NCBI RefSeq assembly: GCF_932526225.1
Contig: NC_064036.1
Coordinates: 17,196,953-17,260,952 of the forward strand
Direction of reading: 5' to 3'
Source of the DNA: Nematostella vectensis
Lineage: Eukaryota > Cnidaria > Anthozoa > Actiniaria > Edwardsiidae
Length of the DNA: 64,000 bases
Part shown: positions 37,201 to 49,100 of the stretch, one piece after another
How the letters are laid out: every line of letters starts with the position of its first letter
Position numbering within the stretch: the first letter of the stretch is position 1
The notes under the pieces: generated by a model
What the model saw: the letters and a program-made list of their open reading frames with translations, nothing else
What the model was told of the DNA's origin: nothing
Database searches by the model: none
Position numbers and translations under genes: made by a program

Positions 37201-38233
37201 CCATTTGTTACAGAGTCGACCTATGACGTCATCATCAAGGCCGGGTACCAGGCCTACGGAGGACGAAAAGCCCTCGGTTACCATCAACGCAGTAAGCTTT
37301 ATGTATTGTTTTCGCACATTTGAGTTTTGACAATATCTTAATCACTAAACTTTTTTTTAGAGCCGACCTGGAAGTACGTCTTCTACGAGTTCTCGGAAAC
37401 AAAAGTAAGTAAGAAATTAAATGGCCTTCCCAGGCCTTCAACTCTCTAGCGTGTAGCGAGAGTTGAAGGCCTGGGAAGTGCATATCTGCCCCCCCCCCCC
37501 CCCCCCACCCCCCCAAACCTATCTCACCTTGAATAATGATACCTTCTTTTATTTGTAAGAAATCGCCAGAGCTACTGTGCGACGGACGCTACCGTGGCCA
37601 ACTTGACAGTCAGATTGAGATGAACTTCTCTAGCCCACCAAAGTGGGGAAAAAATGCTTCAGTGCTCATCAGAACATGACAACATCCTAGATTTGAAGTT
37701 CATGTCGTCAATCAAAGAAGCGCTTATTGCTTTTAAGCAATATGCTTATTATTGGCTAACTTTCTTTAAATTTATTCCTGGTAGCCACGGTAGCGCGCGC
37801 ATCGCACTATTAACCTTTATCATGTTATAACTGACTGACTGCGCACCCCTCATGATAAACCCTAGCCACGCCTCTTGCTATATATCCCCCTGTGTGTGCC
37901 AGCCTTCACCTGTTCTCCCCTTTTTTCCCCTCTTCGAAATAGTGTGGATTCTTCTGTTTTGTGTTTCCCAGAATGGACCCGTTTTCGTCGAGGCCAAAGC
38001 TGCCTCGAACACCAGAACCGCTAGGACGCACAGGGGCCTCCACCCCTCCCCCTCTCGCGAGGTCTATTTCCCCAACGAGGGTGAGCAAGTCTAGACAAGG
38101 TAATCTTCGGGTTTTCGACAGAACAACTGAATGAAATCATTTTAGTAAATTTCTCCTATTTCAGTATCGTTATGAATGCCTCATTTTGTTCCTCCTAGGC
38201 TCTGCTGGTTCCAGGAAAGGAAGTCAGTCATAA
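24567..38233 (+). CDS. ARMC9: ARMC9, LisH and armadillo-repeat ciliary protein, 25 exons, 779 aa
   Basis: Exons: 24567-24617, 25409-25534, 25712-25876, 26619-26774, 27803-27895, 28930-29028, 29337-29411, 29650-29736, 30091-30134, 30280-30400, 30635-30733, 31744-31834, 31970-32093, 32257-32396, 33200-33276, 33597-33671, 34039-34194, 35601-35702, 35805-35840, 36298-36379, 36590-36645, 37214-37291, 37361-37404, 37972-38099, 38199-38233. All phases agree (2340 nt). Residues 8-45 form the LisH dimerisation motif ([20 protein letters not shown]). [20 protein letters not shown] and [19 protein letters not shown] match vertebrate ARMC9 closely, with the armadillo-like helical region at about 330-565. 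An acidic stretch [12 protein letters not shown] ends exon 17, and the C-terminus is Ser/Arg/Pro-rich and disordered. ARMC9 sits at the ciliary base/tip and is a Joubert syndrome gene in humans (family knowledge). Human ARMC9 is about 820 aa, so this is full length. The exon 6 acceptor could be two bases further left. Stopping after exon 23 (TAA at 37406) is a possible alternative end. Confidence 0.95.
24772..25011. repeat. Exact 120-bp tandem duplication in ARMC9 intron 1
   Basis: 24781-24890 and 24901-25010 are identical as read, from AAGTGCAACCCAAAGTAGCG to AAATTAAAAGCTATTT. Full identity indicates a recent duplication or an assembly artefact. Confidence 0.92.
26891..27450. mobile_element. 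Inverted-repeat element filled with ATCAAT/ATCGAT repeats
   Basis: The ends are GCCCTACCAATCGATAA (26891) and its exact reverse complement ending at 27450. Both flanks inside are dense in TCGATAATAATCAATA-type simple sequence in opposite orientations, while the middle (27060-27260) is ordinary. It encodes nothing, so it looks like a non-autonomous DNA transposon or MITE in ARMC9 intron 4. The family is not recognised. Confidence 0.75.
30712..31617 (+). repeat. 34-bp array copying the end of ARMC9 exon 11 and its splice donor
   Basis: The unit is the last about 23 bases of exon 11 (TCTCTGTTCCTGATGATATT plus CGG) followed by the donor GTATGTACG or GTATGTATG. It repeats about 26 times into intron 11, ending near TTTTCCTGGTTGTAATCGGG. 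The first unit is the true exon end at 30733. Because 34 is not a multiple of 3, any use of a downstream donor changes the frame of the added sequence. Confidence 0.95.
32397..32510 (+). repeat. Three copies of the first about 40 bp of ARMC9 intron 14
   Basis: Each copy runs from GTCTGTGAGAGAATG (or GTATGTGATAGAATG, GTCTGTCAGAGAATG) to GGTGGTCAGATTACGC. The first begins exactly at the intron 14 donor, so the donor-like GT is copied along with it. Confidence 0.88.
32655..32935. repeat. 36-bp minisatellite of GTT/GAT/TGT triplets
   Basis: The unit is GTTGTTGATTGTGATGTTGA followed by TGATGATTGTTGTGGT, about seven to eight almost identical copies, flanked to 33060 by looser triplet sequence. Being a multiple of three, it gives long open frames on both strands with no gene meaning. 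It is in ARMC9 intron 14. Confidence 0.92.
33541..33568. repeat. (GACT)n microsatellite
   Basis: About six uninterrupted GACT units lie in ARMC9 intron 15, close to the exon 16 acceptor. Confidence 0.9.
34153..35034 (+). repeat. About 105-bp array copying the end of ARMC9 exon 17 and its donor
   Basis: Each unit holds the exon tail encoding [12 protein letters not shown], the donor GTATGTGGGGGAGGG, a (GT)n tract, a long G-run and TACAAACGACC. The first copy is the real exon end (34194). Further copies start near 34268, 34379, 34485, 34588, 34689, 34795 and 34897, with a partial one near 35003. Copies decay towards the 3' side. The G-runs vary from about 9 to 18. Confidence 0.94.
36412..36450 (+). 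repeat. Penelope-tail-like remnant in ARMC9 intron 20
   Basis: TTAAGGCAGCATTGCCAAAA followed by CGTCGAAAAAATAC has the same stem-like pattern as the remnant at 12835-12890. Confidence 0.45.
36755..37188. mobile_element. MITE with TACCGTATTTACTCGAATAA termini, in ARMC9 intron 21
   Basis: The left end TACCGTATTTACTCGAATAA and the right end CTTACTCAAGTATATACGGTA are imperfect inverted repeats. The phrases GGCGCTTATT and CGCTTATTCGGGG recur inside both ends in opposite orientations, forming long subterminal stems. There is no coding capacity. This type of end is widespread in animal genomes as a non-autonomous DNA transposon; I do not assign the superfamily. Confidence 0.8.
37426..37478. repeat. 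Perfect inverted repeat, 21-bp arms, ARMC9 intron 23
   Basis: The left arm 37426-37446 (CTTCCCAGGCCTTCAACTCT plus C) and right arm 37458-37478 are exact reverse complements around an 11-base loop. It starts 22 bases after the exon 23 donor, so the transcript could fold into a strong hairpin beside that splice site. A C-run of about 24 follows at 37489-37513. Confidence 0.93.
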
Positions 38234-40135
38234 TGGACGACGTCTCCGAACCAATGTATATGAGATAGCTTAGGGATAGTATAAGAGCTGTTTGTGGTAA
38301 TAATCACGAGGGCAAGGGTTTGGACAGCCTGCCCCACCTCTCCCAGAATACAACCCCCCCTTCCTACAGATAAAATTTACTAGCTAGAGGCGCAGAAGGA
38401 AATAAACTGTTTAAAATTCATCAAAATTTGATGAATGCATATTCTTGACGGACACTGAATATTTTGAGAAAAAAGTATTTAACAATTATTTTACGTCTTT
38501 TTTCTTTAAATATTCAGGGTCAATTTTCATAGGAGCCTAGGCAGTTGTGATAATCAGATTATTGATAGAGAAAGAAGCCAAAGGAAGAAAACTAGGCCTA
38601 TTCGTTTTCTTTCTTCGCTATTTCTTTTTCACCTTCTCCTTCTCGGTGAGGGGAGGTATGAATTGTAGTTTTCTACTGCTCATACTATTTTAAGTAACAC
38701 GGAGTGGAAATAATATCAAAACTAAGTCGAGTTACTAAGATGCTATTTGTCTACTGTCTAGTAAAAACAAACAGGCCATGCACAAACGTCGAATTTTCCA
38801 TGTGCTGTATTCAATGCAAATACATGCAAATGAAGATAAAACAATGCACCTGATTCATTCCATTAATTTCATTAACTACAGCTCTTGGATAATACGCCTT
38901 TTGAACTTAGCTTCAGTCGCTATTTAGTTACAGATCACCTATTGATGTGTTACCCTGCCTGCAAGAATCTCCTCAAGGCTTTTTGCATTTCAGCTTTCAA
39001 AGTCTTGCTGAGACCTTTTGGGATAAGTCAGATTATTATCGGGTATGTCCGTTTAGTACATCTGCAGTGCATCTGTGCATACTCGTTGTAAAATGGTTAT
39101 TCTGGTACAGAGGGAATAGTGTAAATAAAGCCAATACTAGATATATGCATTATGACTTTAGTGGTGGCTTGTAGGCCTACTGTATATTGTGTGCTATTCG
39201 GCTCATGAATTTGTTTCTGAAAATTACCGAAAATGTCACTCCAGATATACCAAAATAATAAGAACAGGCTAACAGGTTTTAGGGGGAAAGGGTAGGTGGT
39301 GTTTTCAAATTCTTAAGTACTATTTTTAAGAACGCAGGGGATAACCTAGGTTTTTATGCAAGGAAATTTTAAACTGTTAAACAAATTTGTCTTCGGTTGC
39401 ATATGTACCGCTTGAAACCCGTTGTTTAAAAAACGTTCATATATAAAGAAAAAACTGCCGCCCAGAAAATAGTGGCTCCTTCCCTTCCCGCCTCCCCTGC
39501 CCAGATTTTCCCCTAGATCATCCCGTACCACGGGCAAATCCTGCACACCGCAGGACTAATTAACACCGCAACATTTTTTTTTACCGCAATACCGCCAACA
39601 AGCTATAAATCAACCGCCAGCAAGCTATAAATCAACACAAGGTTGCAACACAAGGTACAGTATGCTGTTCGTCTCTGTGAAACAGTTTTAACAGTTTTTT
39701 TTCTCCGACGAAGGGCTAAGCTCTAAACATCAGCGCAACTACTCTTTTTCAGCCTGTGTTGATTTATAGCTTGTTTAATATAACCCTAAAAGTTGGCAGC
39801 CGTGTGTTTCTATGGCAACGGTGGCCTTTCATAATGTAATGGTTGCATAAAGCAAGTTGAAGGCGTTTTATATCTGTTTCTCCCCCTTTTTGCGCCACGT
39901 TATCATTCTGTCACGTGCCAATGCACGTGCGAATGCCTCACATTCTCATGCCATCGAGAAGCCAATCGGCGATCGTGTTTTAGCGTCGTTTCGGTCCCCA
40001 GTCTCCACGGGTCAACTTACGCTACAACACCGCGACAATGGCGACCAAACTATCTCTACATCAACAACCAGATGGAACCTCGCAACAAACCACGATAATC
40101 TCAAACACGAGAGGAAAATAAAACGGCTATCCAAC
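38234..40135. other. Intergenic between ARMC9 and the coiled-coil gene
   Basis: ARMC9 3' UTR, unrecognised sequence, then the 5' region of the next gene. At 39621-39773 an inverted repeat (AGCTATAAATCAACACAAGG and its complement) encloses CTCCGACGAAGGGCTAAGC, a sequence type found at Penelope-like element tails. The frame upstream of the next gene's ATG is open back to 39857 but is probably 5' UTR. Confidence 0.5.
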
Positions 40136-43100
40136 ATGTCGAGCCTAGTTATTTTAGATTCGGTAAGTATATAACTGTGATTTAAGTTCTAGCAAAACAA
40201 ATGCTCAGTCGAGTTGCCTTTGCATGGGTAAGATAGCGTGCTGTGTAAATCTTTTATATTACTTTATTGCTAAAAATTATACCTTTATGGGTACATATAA
40301 ACAATGGATGATATTTGTATGCTCAGTGTATTTGGTGTATATATGCAGAGTTTTCAATTTTACGGAATGTAGTAATTAGAGTTAGCCAATATATTAAAAG
40401 TTACGTCTTTTGTCCCCGTAGTACCTCTGTTTAGAACTCAAGTACCGTTCGTAATTTCACGAATAAAATAAATCACACCTTGCAAAATTTCACGCCTTAT
40501 ATCAGAAGATGAAAGACATAGCTTAGGTGAGCATTTTATCATAGATAATAGATTTTTTATACCCTAGACCCATTCTAGATTAATCAGAGCAGGAAAACAA
40601 TACGCGGTGATGTCGATCCTTTATTGTAAGATCTAAACCTAAACATGCACCATGTCTGGTTGTTTTGGTAAAAATAGTACCCCTGTTCTACAAATTCCAA
40701 GGGTAAAACAATTATTTCTCAATTATTTGCTCATTTAAGTGCGTTTCTAACTAGTTATTTTTAGAAAGACAAAGATAGCATTCCATATGATAGCGTTCCT
40801 TAGAGATGTTATGAAATGTGTTTGTAATTGCTGGGTAAACAAATCGGTCCATTGACAGAGATCATTGTTATTTGCATTGTAGGATAAACAAGAAACAGCA
40901 GACATAGATGCTCGTCTCAAAAGTGATGGATATAGCACCACTATCCCAGTAGAGCACAAATTACGGTACATATGGCGCCAGTTGACAAGGGCCGAATCAA
41001 GCCTGAAATCCTCACTGGACAGCGTGGAGCAGTTACGCAAACAACATGCAGAGGAAATGATCGAAGTGGAGAATTATGTCTCCCATATACGTCAGCTCTC
41101 AGACGAACGGGAGGCTCTCACGCAGGACACGGAGGCAGAAAATGATCAGCTGAAAGCAGAATTGCAGCAAATGAAAATGGATCAAATAGCTGGCACTGTG
41201 GTATCTGAAGGGATCTGTGACATGTTAATGGAGGCCGGGCTTACTCAGGTTGCCAAGGATACTAACTCTGTCAAGAATCAAATCAGTTTTTTGCTGAAGG
41301 AGAGAGTTGGAAATAAGGAAACCATCAGGAAACTTGAAAAAGAGAAGGATTTGTTTCAAAAAGAGGCATCATCTGGGCAGGCTAACAAGAAAGCCATGGA
41401 GATGGTAGAGGCAGAGCGCCGTGAGATGGAGGAGGAGATGAATCGCATGCGCAAGTCAACCCAACAGGTGAAGCTGGAAATGAGCAAGATGCACGAAAAA
41501 CAGCTGGAGGAAGTGACAAATGAAAAAAACAAGCTGAACTTGGAGATCCAGAAAATGCAAAAACAACACAATGATGACATGGCAGAGCTTATCAAGAGAT
41601 TTGAAGGTTTGGCAGCTCTTCTTTTGAAGAGGCAAATTATTTAAACTTAAGGAGGGGGGCATTTTAAGCACAGTCTTTCAGTTTCCCTTTCAAAATGTCG
41701 CCCCCCTTAAAAAAAGTATGTCAGACGGTAAGTATTCCTGATTTGGTTTTGGTGTCTCTTTCATCCTGAGATTTGGATTTTTTTTTTCCTCAGCCATAGT
41801 AGAAAAAAAAATTATTTTTTTTTGTCTTAACCTACTCTAGATATATATTTATACTAAATCCTGTTATTTGAGAAGCATTTTCTATATAAACAGTGACAAT
41901 CTTTTGTATAAAACATGACAAAAATCTGGAAAAAAGATAATAAAACCCAGTAAATGTTTTTTTCTCCAACCAAACACAACATATCAGTTATTATTTTTGA
42001 TCAGCTGTAAATCCTGGAGATTTTTAAAAACATAACAGGGAAAAATGAAATTACAATATTTTTCTCTTTTCTTACAAAAAAATTGAACTTATATTTTAAA
42101 CATCTACCTTTTAGATGAGAAAATGAAACTGGATGAGGCTAGAGAGAGTGAAAAAGCCAAAACTACACAGCATCTGACAAAAGCTGAGAGGGTTCTCAGT
42201 GAAATGGAGGAAATCAAACTGAAAATGAAAGCTATTGAACAGGAAAAACTATCCCTACAAACAACTGTAAGTTCTTCACAATATACCCAATGTACATTCT
42301 CTATATTGTAGGAGAAAAAAATGATAGTATGCTAGAGCATTTGAAATAATAGATCACATGCTGACATTTATAAGAAGTGACAGCTGGATGTTCTAACAAC
42401 GCACCTTTAGAAAAAAGTTTGCATAAATTTGACAGCATTTAGTAAAGTATTCAAATATGTTAATTTCACAATTTTGTTGAGGCATGAATGTTAATCTTTA
42501 ACAGAAAAAAATGACAGGAAAATGAGAAGGGATTTTAGAATTGTTCATTATATTTCTGTTTCAAATTTTTTATATTATTTAAAGTAAAGTGCTTCTGCTT
42601 GAGGTAGTCAATCAGTTATCTGAATTAAGGAGACTTGCTTTGCAATATTTCAGTTGACATAAGTCACAATATGAGAAAGATACATGAATAATTTACTCTA
42701 TTTACATTTCTGTGTCAAAATGTTTTGCTCTTTGGTCTATGATTGTACTTGACACTCTGTTGTCTATAATGACTGCATATTCAGAATTTGACTATTACTT
42801 GAATTCTTGACTAAAATCTTTCAGAAGTTATCAGATTTGGTTCTTTTATATTTGGCATTTGTGTTACACATGTTCTTTATTGCTAGAGATTATTTCATTG
42901 ATCTAACTCTAAAATGAGTGCTCCTTCGCAAGGGTTATCAGATCATACAAATCTCCCTTATAATTGAGTTCTCAGGGCTATTACAACGAAATGGATCGAA
43001 TTCTCAGTTCTGAGCCATAACAAGGAAATGAATTGAATTCCCAGTTCTCTGAGCTATAACAAGGAAATAGATTGAATTCTCAGTTCTCTGAGCTATAACA

Positions 43101-46100
43101 AGGAAATTGATAGTACATACCAGGAGGTTATTCAAAAAACTTTAGAGTACTCTAATGGTGTAGTAAGGCAAGAAGTTTTATAATGTCTGAGGACTATGAG
43201 TATGTGTCCTGTATAAGCCTGATAGCAGAACCAGCCTCGATATACCACGATCTGCGGTACTGTTACATACAGCTTGCATCTTGTTGTAAAGAAGCATTTC
43301 TAATGCATGCAAAGGTATTGTGTTGTAAGAATTATGGGGGATTAAAATCTAGGTCTTTTAGTTTATGAAATAATTACCTAGTGTATATTGTTTCAATTTA
43401 GCTTGTATTTTGGTGTACATTTATCTAAAACGGTTTAGTGTTCTAAATAGACATCCTGACTATTACTGTACTTTTTATGATTATCTTTTAAATATAGCTT
43501 TTATCTTATCTGTGAATGAATGCATGTATGTTGTGTGAGTTTTTTTAGTCTCACGTTCCTTTTTAATCTCTACCAGGTAAAGTCTTTAGAAGATGAAATC
43601 AAAAAAGAGAAAGAACAGCTGAAAAAGAACAAAGTGGCACAAGATGAACAGGGGAAAAAACTGAAGATGGAAGTGTCAATGACCAGACAAAAGCTCCAGG
43701 AAGCCGAGGTATGATTGGTAGACATTAGGAATAACAATTGACTTTGTCATTAAAGCTCCCACTTTTATAATCATCAGCAATGGCTAAGATGTTATCAGTA
43801 ATGAGAACAATGACAAGAAAAAGAAGATTTTTGGTTCATTTGGTAAAAATTTAAATCTCTTGTTGTTTTGTCTCAAAAGGCAAAAATCCGGTCTTTACAA
43901 GAAGAGTGTAAAAATTTGGAGTCACAATTGAATATGGCCAACACTGACTTGAAGAACATCAGAGAAAAGGAATTTAAGCTTAACTCGGAAAAGGTATGTG
44001 GTTTTAGTGCCTTTTTTGGTCTCTTGTACTATTTTCTCATATTGTAATTTATTTAGAGAAACATTGAAATTAAAAAAAATATTTTGTTGCCAAGTTGAAT
44101 GAGCTGAATCTGATAATCCATGCATTTTGCCTTTATAGGAAAATCTATTAACTGAAGGAAAAACCAGTAGTCAGAAGTAGGTGAAATGTTGTATCATTTG
44201 ACATATCTAGTGAAATCCAGCAAATTGTTTTATGAAAAACAATCATAAATGCAAATACTATAAAAAGCTTTTCTCTGTTTTTATCTGTTTTATCTTGTTT
44301 AATTGGGATGTTTTACTGTTGCACGCTTTCGTTGTCTTTTTTCTGTTTCCTTTATTTCCCTAATTAACCCTGCTGTTGCCTTTATTATAGTAATACTATG
44401 TTTTGTCTTGTTAGTAATATAATAATAACTTTTTAAAGATAAGATATGAGAGCCTTCTCTGGGCTTCTTTGCCCATTCATTTTCATATCTGTAAGAAATA
44501 TTGGCAAAAGAAAAATACTAACTATAAATGATGTCAGAGTGAGCTCCATTGAATATGTTATTTCTTTTTCTAATATGCTTTAACATCAGACTTCAGTCAA
44601 AAATCAACACCCTGACGGATGAAAACAATAGCTTAAAGGTGCGGCTCAAGACAACTGATGGGACCATAGAGCGGCAGATCCAGCAAGTTGAGAGCCTTAC
44701 TGTCCAACTAGCAGAGTCAGAACGGATGCTTCGAGACAAAGAGGAAGATATGGAGGATCTTGATAAGAACTCTAAGAATGAGGTAAGTATCAGCTACCTA
44801 TAGTTACCTGTCAATATATAATGGACAGAAATGATGTATTATTGTAGTGATTTGTGATTCAAGATATGCATAGTTTGCAGTAATGGCTGGCTTATTGTGT
44901 GTTTTATGCAAGGATATGAATCAACACAGGGGGTTGAAATGGTGATGGTTTCCTTGATGCCTCCTAGTATTTTACTGCTTGCCAGTGGTTATACTAATGC
45001 AAGTCTGTTGTATTTTAACAGATAAATTCACTAAAGGCAAAATTAGCAAAGGCAAATGATGAACTCTCTGACTTACGAGATGAGCTGTCAGAGACTAAGC
45101 AAGGCTACGAAAAGGTAACTGGACATTTATATGAGCTTTGGTTTCTTGAGTTTTGGCCATTCTCTTATACCATACTTTTTTCTCCCAAACCCCCTGCAGG
45201 TCATGCAAAAGGCCAAGCAAGAGGCGTCTTTGTTCAAAGAGAAACTCAATGAGGAAACAGGAAGGAGTCGAGATGTTGAAGGAGACAGAGCACTTCTGAA
45301 AGCTCAGATAGCAGACCTTCGCAAGGTGAGCAGGTTCCCTTTTACAAGTTTAGTATTACCTTGCCGTGGCTTTTTTGTTACACTCTCAAATGGAGAGCCC
45401 TCAGGAAATCCTGGCAATGCATATGTTGGTGAATATAGAAACAGGCTTTTATCAGAGACGTCAAGACTTGTTCATCTTTGGCTGTGTGCCTCCTGTCTTC
45501 AGTGTATGCATACCTTGCATCAAGACCCATTAGCCACACTTGAAGGAGAATAATAATGCTTTTTGTTTACATATTGTTTGTTTACAAGGACTTGGAGGCA
45601 TCTTTAGCGGCCAGCATGAGCCGAGAAAAGGAGACTATGGAACAAGTTTCATCTCTACAGGCTGAGAAGGACAACCTTGCAAGGGAGCTTGCTGCCTACA
45701 TCACCAGAGAGAAGAACTTGGTATGTTTGACCTACAATTCTTGGAATTTTTTGTGCATCATTTGATTTCACCCTTTTTGTGCTGGATTTATGTCACTGGA
45801 AAATAAAACAGGTATTGAAAACTACTGTAGAACTAAATCAAGTGTATGAGAATAAAAACATACAGTATCTGTGAAAACAAGTGCACACAGAAATGTCCAT
45901 ACTTGTCAGATAAAAATGATACTTATCCATATTCAAAAGGTTAGGCACTTAAAGTATTTTGCACTACAAACCTATCTTAAAAATCCTCTGGCACAAGACG
46001 ACTTAGTCTTTTGTTTTAAGCCTTCTCATATATAGTATTTATTGTTTTAAATGTAGATGGCATAAAAATGCATTAGTATTACCACGTGCTACTTGTTCTT

Positions 46101-49100
46101 ATTACCTTATTTTTAATGACCGTTTTGTCTATAGGCCAGACAAAGTGATGATCTATCACTACAAGTCCAGACACTGGATGCAGAAAAACGTTCATTACAA
46201 TCTCTTGTCAGCTCCCAGGAAAAGCAAGTTGCAGATCTCTCTGTCAAGGTACTTAGAGACAACTCTTATTATGCGATGGTGTATCCAGTGCTTAACATTC
46301 AAATGACCTGGTTTGCAGCTTGAGAAGTCAAGTGAGCGGTGCAGGCTGATGGAACAACAGTTGCAGATGGAGCAGAGCAAAAGCACAGGTGAGGAATGGT
46401 ATGGTAGATAGAAAGATATGATGGTTAAGTACAGCTAGTACACTTTAATATAACACCATAAATATTAAGTCAGCTGCAGTGTAACATCAATGTAATATAT
46501 GAACATACGTTTTGTAGGCTACAGAAAATGTATAAAGCCCTACTAAACGATCTGCCAGCTGGCCTACTTCATTTGCATAGAAACCACAAAGTATAGATTA
46601 TAAGAATATTTTGATGATACAGTATAAACAGTGTTTAGAAGCCCTACTACAGTATCAATGTGCTAGCCACAAAACAGTATCTATAGAAACACCCCAGGAT
46701 TGTTGTACAGTGGAATCTGCTTAAAACGAACCTCTATATAACGAAGTACTCGTTACGACAAGCAATTCCCTTACTTCAGCCCAGCCAATATTACAGTCAA
46801 ATGTATGGGACAGAACCTCGATATTACGAACCCTGGATATAACAAACATATTTCCCTAGTCCCATGACACTTCATTAACTGTGGTTCTACTGTACCATGT
46901 TGGTCGAGAAAGATGTAGTGTCTTGTGGGCTGTATATACTTTTATGTCAATGTTAACTCTCCCTGGCCTGTTTTAATCACAGAGTTAACTACCAAGTTCC
47001 AGTACAGCTCCCAGAGCAGCTCCTCTGCGAAGCAGGAGGCAGATGCCCTGAAAGATGAGGTGAAAGCGCTGACACAGCAGCTCTTACGGCAGCATGATGC
47101 TTCTCTCGACAGTAGGGTAGGTACTCTAGAATGGCATGGAATTACAGTGGTACGTACCACCAGGACCGTCAAGTGGTCGTTAATAGAGGTGCCTAAATGC
47201 ATTGGGTGGCTACTTAAAGGAGGTGTGTTAATACAGTGGGGGCCGGTTAATAGAGGTACTACATGTTTTTATAAAAATTAATTTATGATTCTATTGAAAT
47301 TTTGATGATTGAAATTTTATCACTTTTATGTGGATGGGAGCGTATTATTACATAGGTAATTTCCATCTTATCTTGTTACTATCAGAAGACCAATATCACG
47401 GACACCTTTTATAAACCTAAACACTTGTTTACCCTTACCTGGTAGTCCAAGTACGAAAAGCTTATCATGAACATTCGTGGTGAGATGGAGCGTGAGCGAG
47501 AGAAGATGTCGTCAGAGAGACACACACTGGCAAGTCAGCTTGAACAGGCAACTCGAGAAAACAAAGACCTCAACTCACTCCTTAGGAACAGAGATGAGGT
47601 GAGCCTCCTGAATGTTTTAGTAGCCATGATCCCTTTGAAAAGTAAGCTACCTAAGAAGGACTCAATTCGAAATAATATAAATTATGTTTTGTATAATTAG
47701 AACCTGGGTTCTTGAAAAAGCATACTTTGGCCTCCGGAAAAAATAAGCGGCGCAGAGCTCTTCTCTGTCGTGCCTGTTCTTCTTACCAATCAGTTCCAGG
47801 TTTTGTTTCCCAGGTCTGGCGCAAAGTGGTTTTCGGCTTTGCTTAGTGTTTTTCGGCAGGTTGTGAGGTTTTCCACCCTAACCAAAGGCAAAGATATTTT
47901 AACCCTAAGCTGTGTTGCGTGTTGAGATATATGACGTAAGGCGGCAGTCTGAGGCATCATCATTCTACTCGACCATGCTGTTTTTATCTCAGTTGGAACA
48001 AGTGCGATAGCTACCCAGATCCCTGCCAAAAAAATACTATAAGCAGCGACACTTATATTTTAAATAGCATGGTTTTTTTCTACACCGAAAAATGTTAAAA
48101 TAAATTTTCCTCTTTGCTTTCTGGAATTCAGGATTCTGAACCATGTGAATGGCAATAAAAGCACACGGCGTTTAATAGATTCCGTCCCTAAAGAACTAAT
48201 GATATTTGCCAGGAACTGAGCAGTCTCCGCCAAGAGCTGTCCAATGTGAGCACGACTGGAACCAAGGCCTCCACTGCGCTGGAGTTCGAGAGTAAGATCC
48301 GTGGAAGCCTGGAGGCGAGGACAAATCACTTGGAGTCCGAACTCACGAGAGCCTGGGAGCATAACAAGGAGTTGACGACAGCAGTGAGCAACCTTGAGGC
48401 GAACAAGAGGCACTTGGAAGTCGAGCTGGATAGGGTAAGGTTTTTAACAAGTGGGAGGACTCAAAAGAGATTTTTCTACTCGTAAAGTATGTAACAGCTC
48501 CCGCATGAGAGAGGGAATTTCTATCTCCTCCTCCCCCCTAAAATGCAGGGAATTGGAAGTTCGGGGGGGGGGGGGGGGGGGATGGCATGTCTTTCATGTC
48601 TTGGCGAATTTGAAGGGGGTAAAACTCCATGTACCTGACAAACATTTCAATTCAGTTTCATTGCAGTCTATGGGGTGAAAATTACGTGTGGTGATGGGCG
48701 GTGTTGAGATGGAAATTACACATATGAATATCGCGCCAAAGTGGTGTATGTAAAAATTAAAATCGTATCTGTTGTGTTGTTAGAAAACCCAGCAGGTCCG
48801 GCAGGCGGAGAGTACCCTGCAACGTCGACAGGCCGAGCACACCGCCCTAGTGGTCAGCAAAGATACAGCCCAACAACAGGCAGACGAAGCCGAGGCCAAG
48901 GTACCCCGGACAAGTAGCAAATAAAGGTCACTGCCCATTAGCCAGCAGTGACAAGCAATCAGATCTTTAGATATATAAATATGGGTAGCCTATTGTTTCA
49001 AAGGTTTGCGAAGACTTACAGTGAAACAGTCCACAAATGGGTTTGAAGCAATTCAGAGTTATACGTATTTTGTTCGCATTTTAGCTGGCGGCACTAAATG

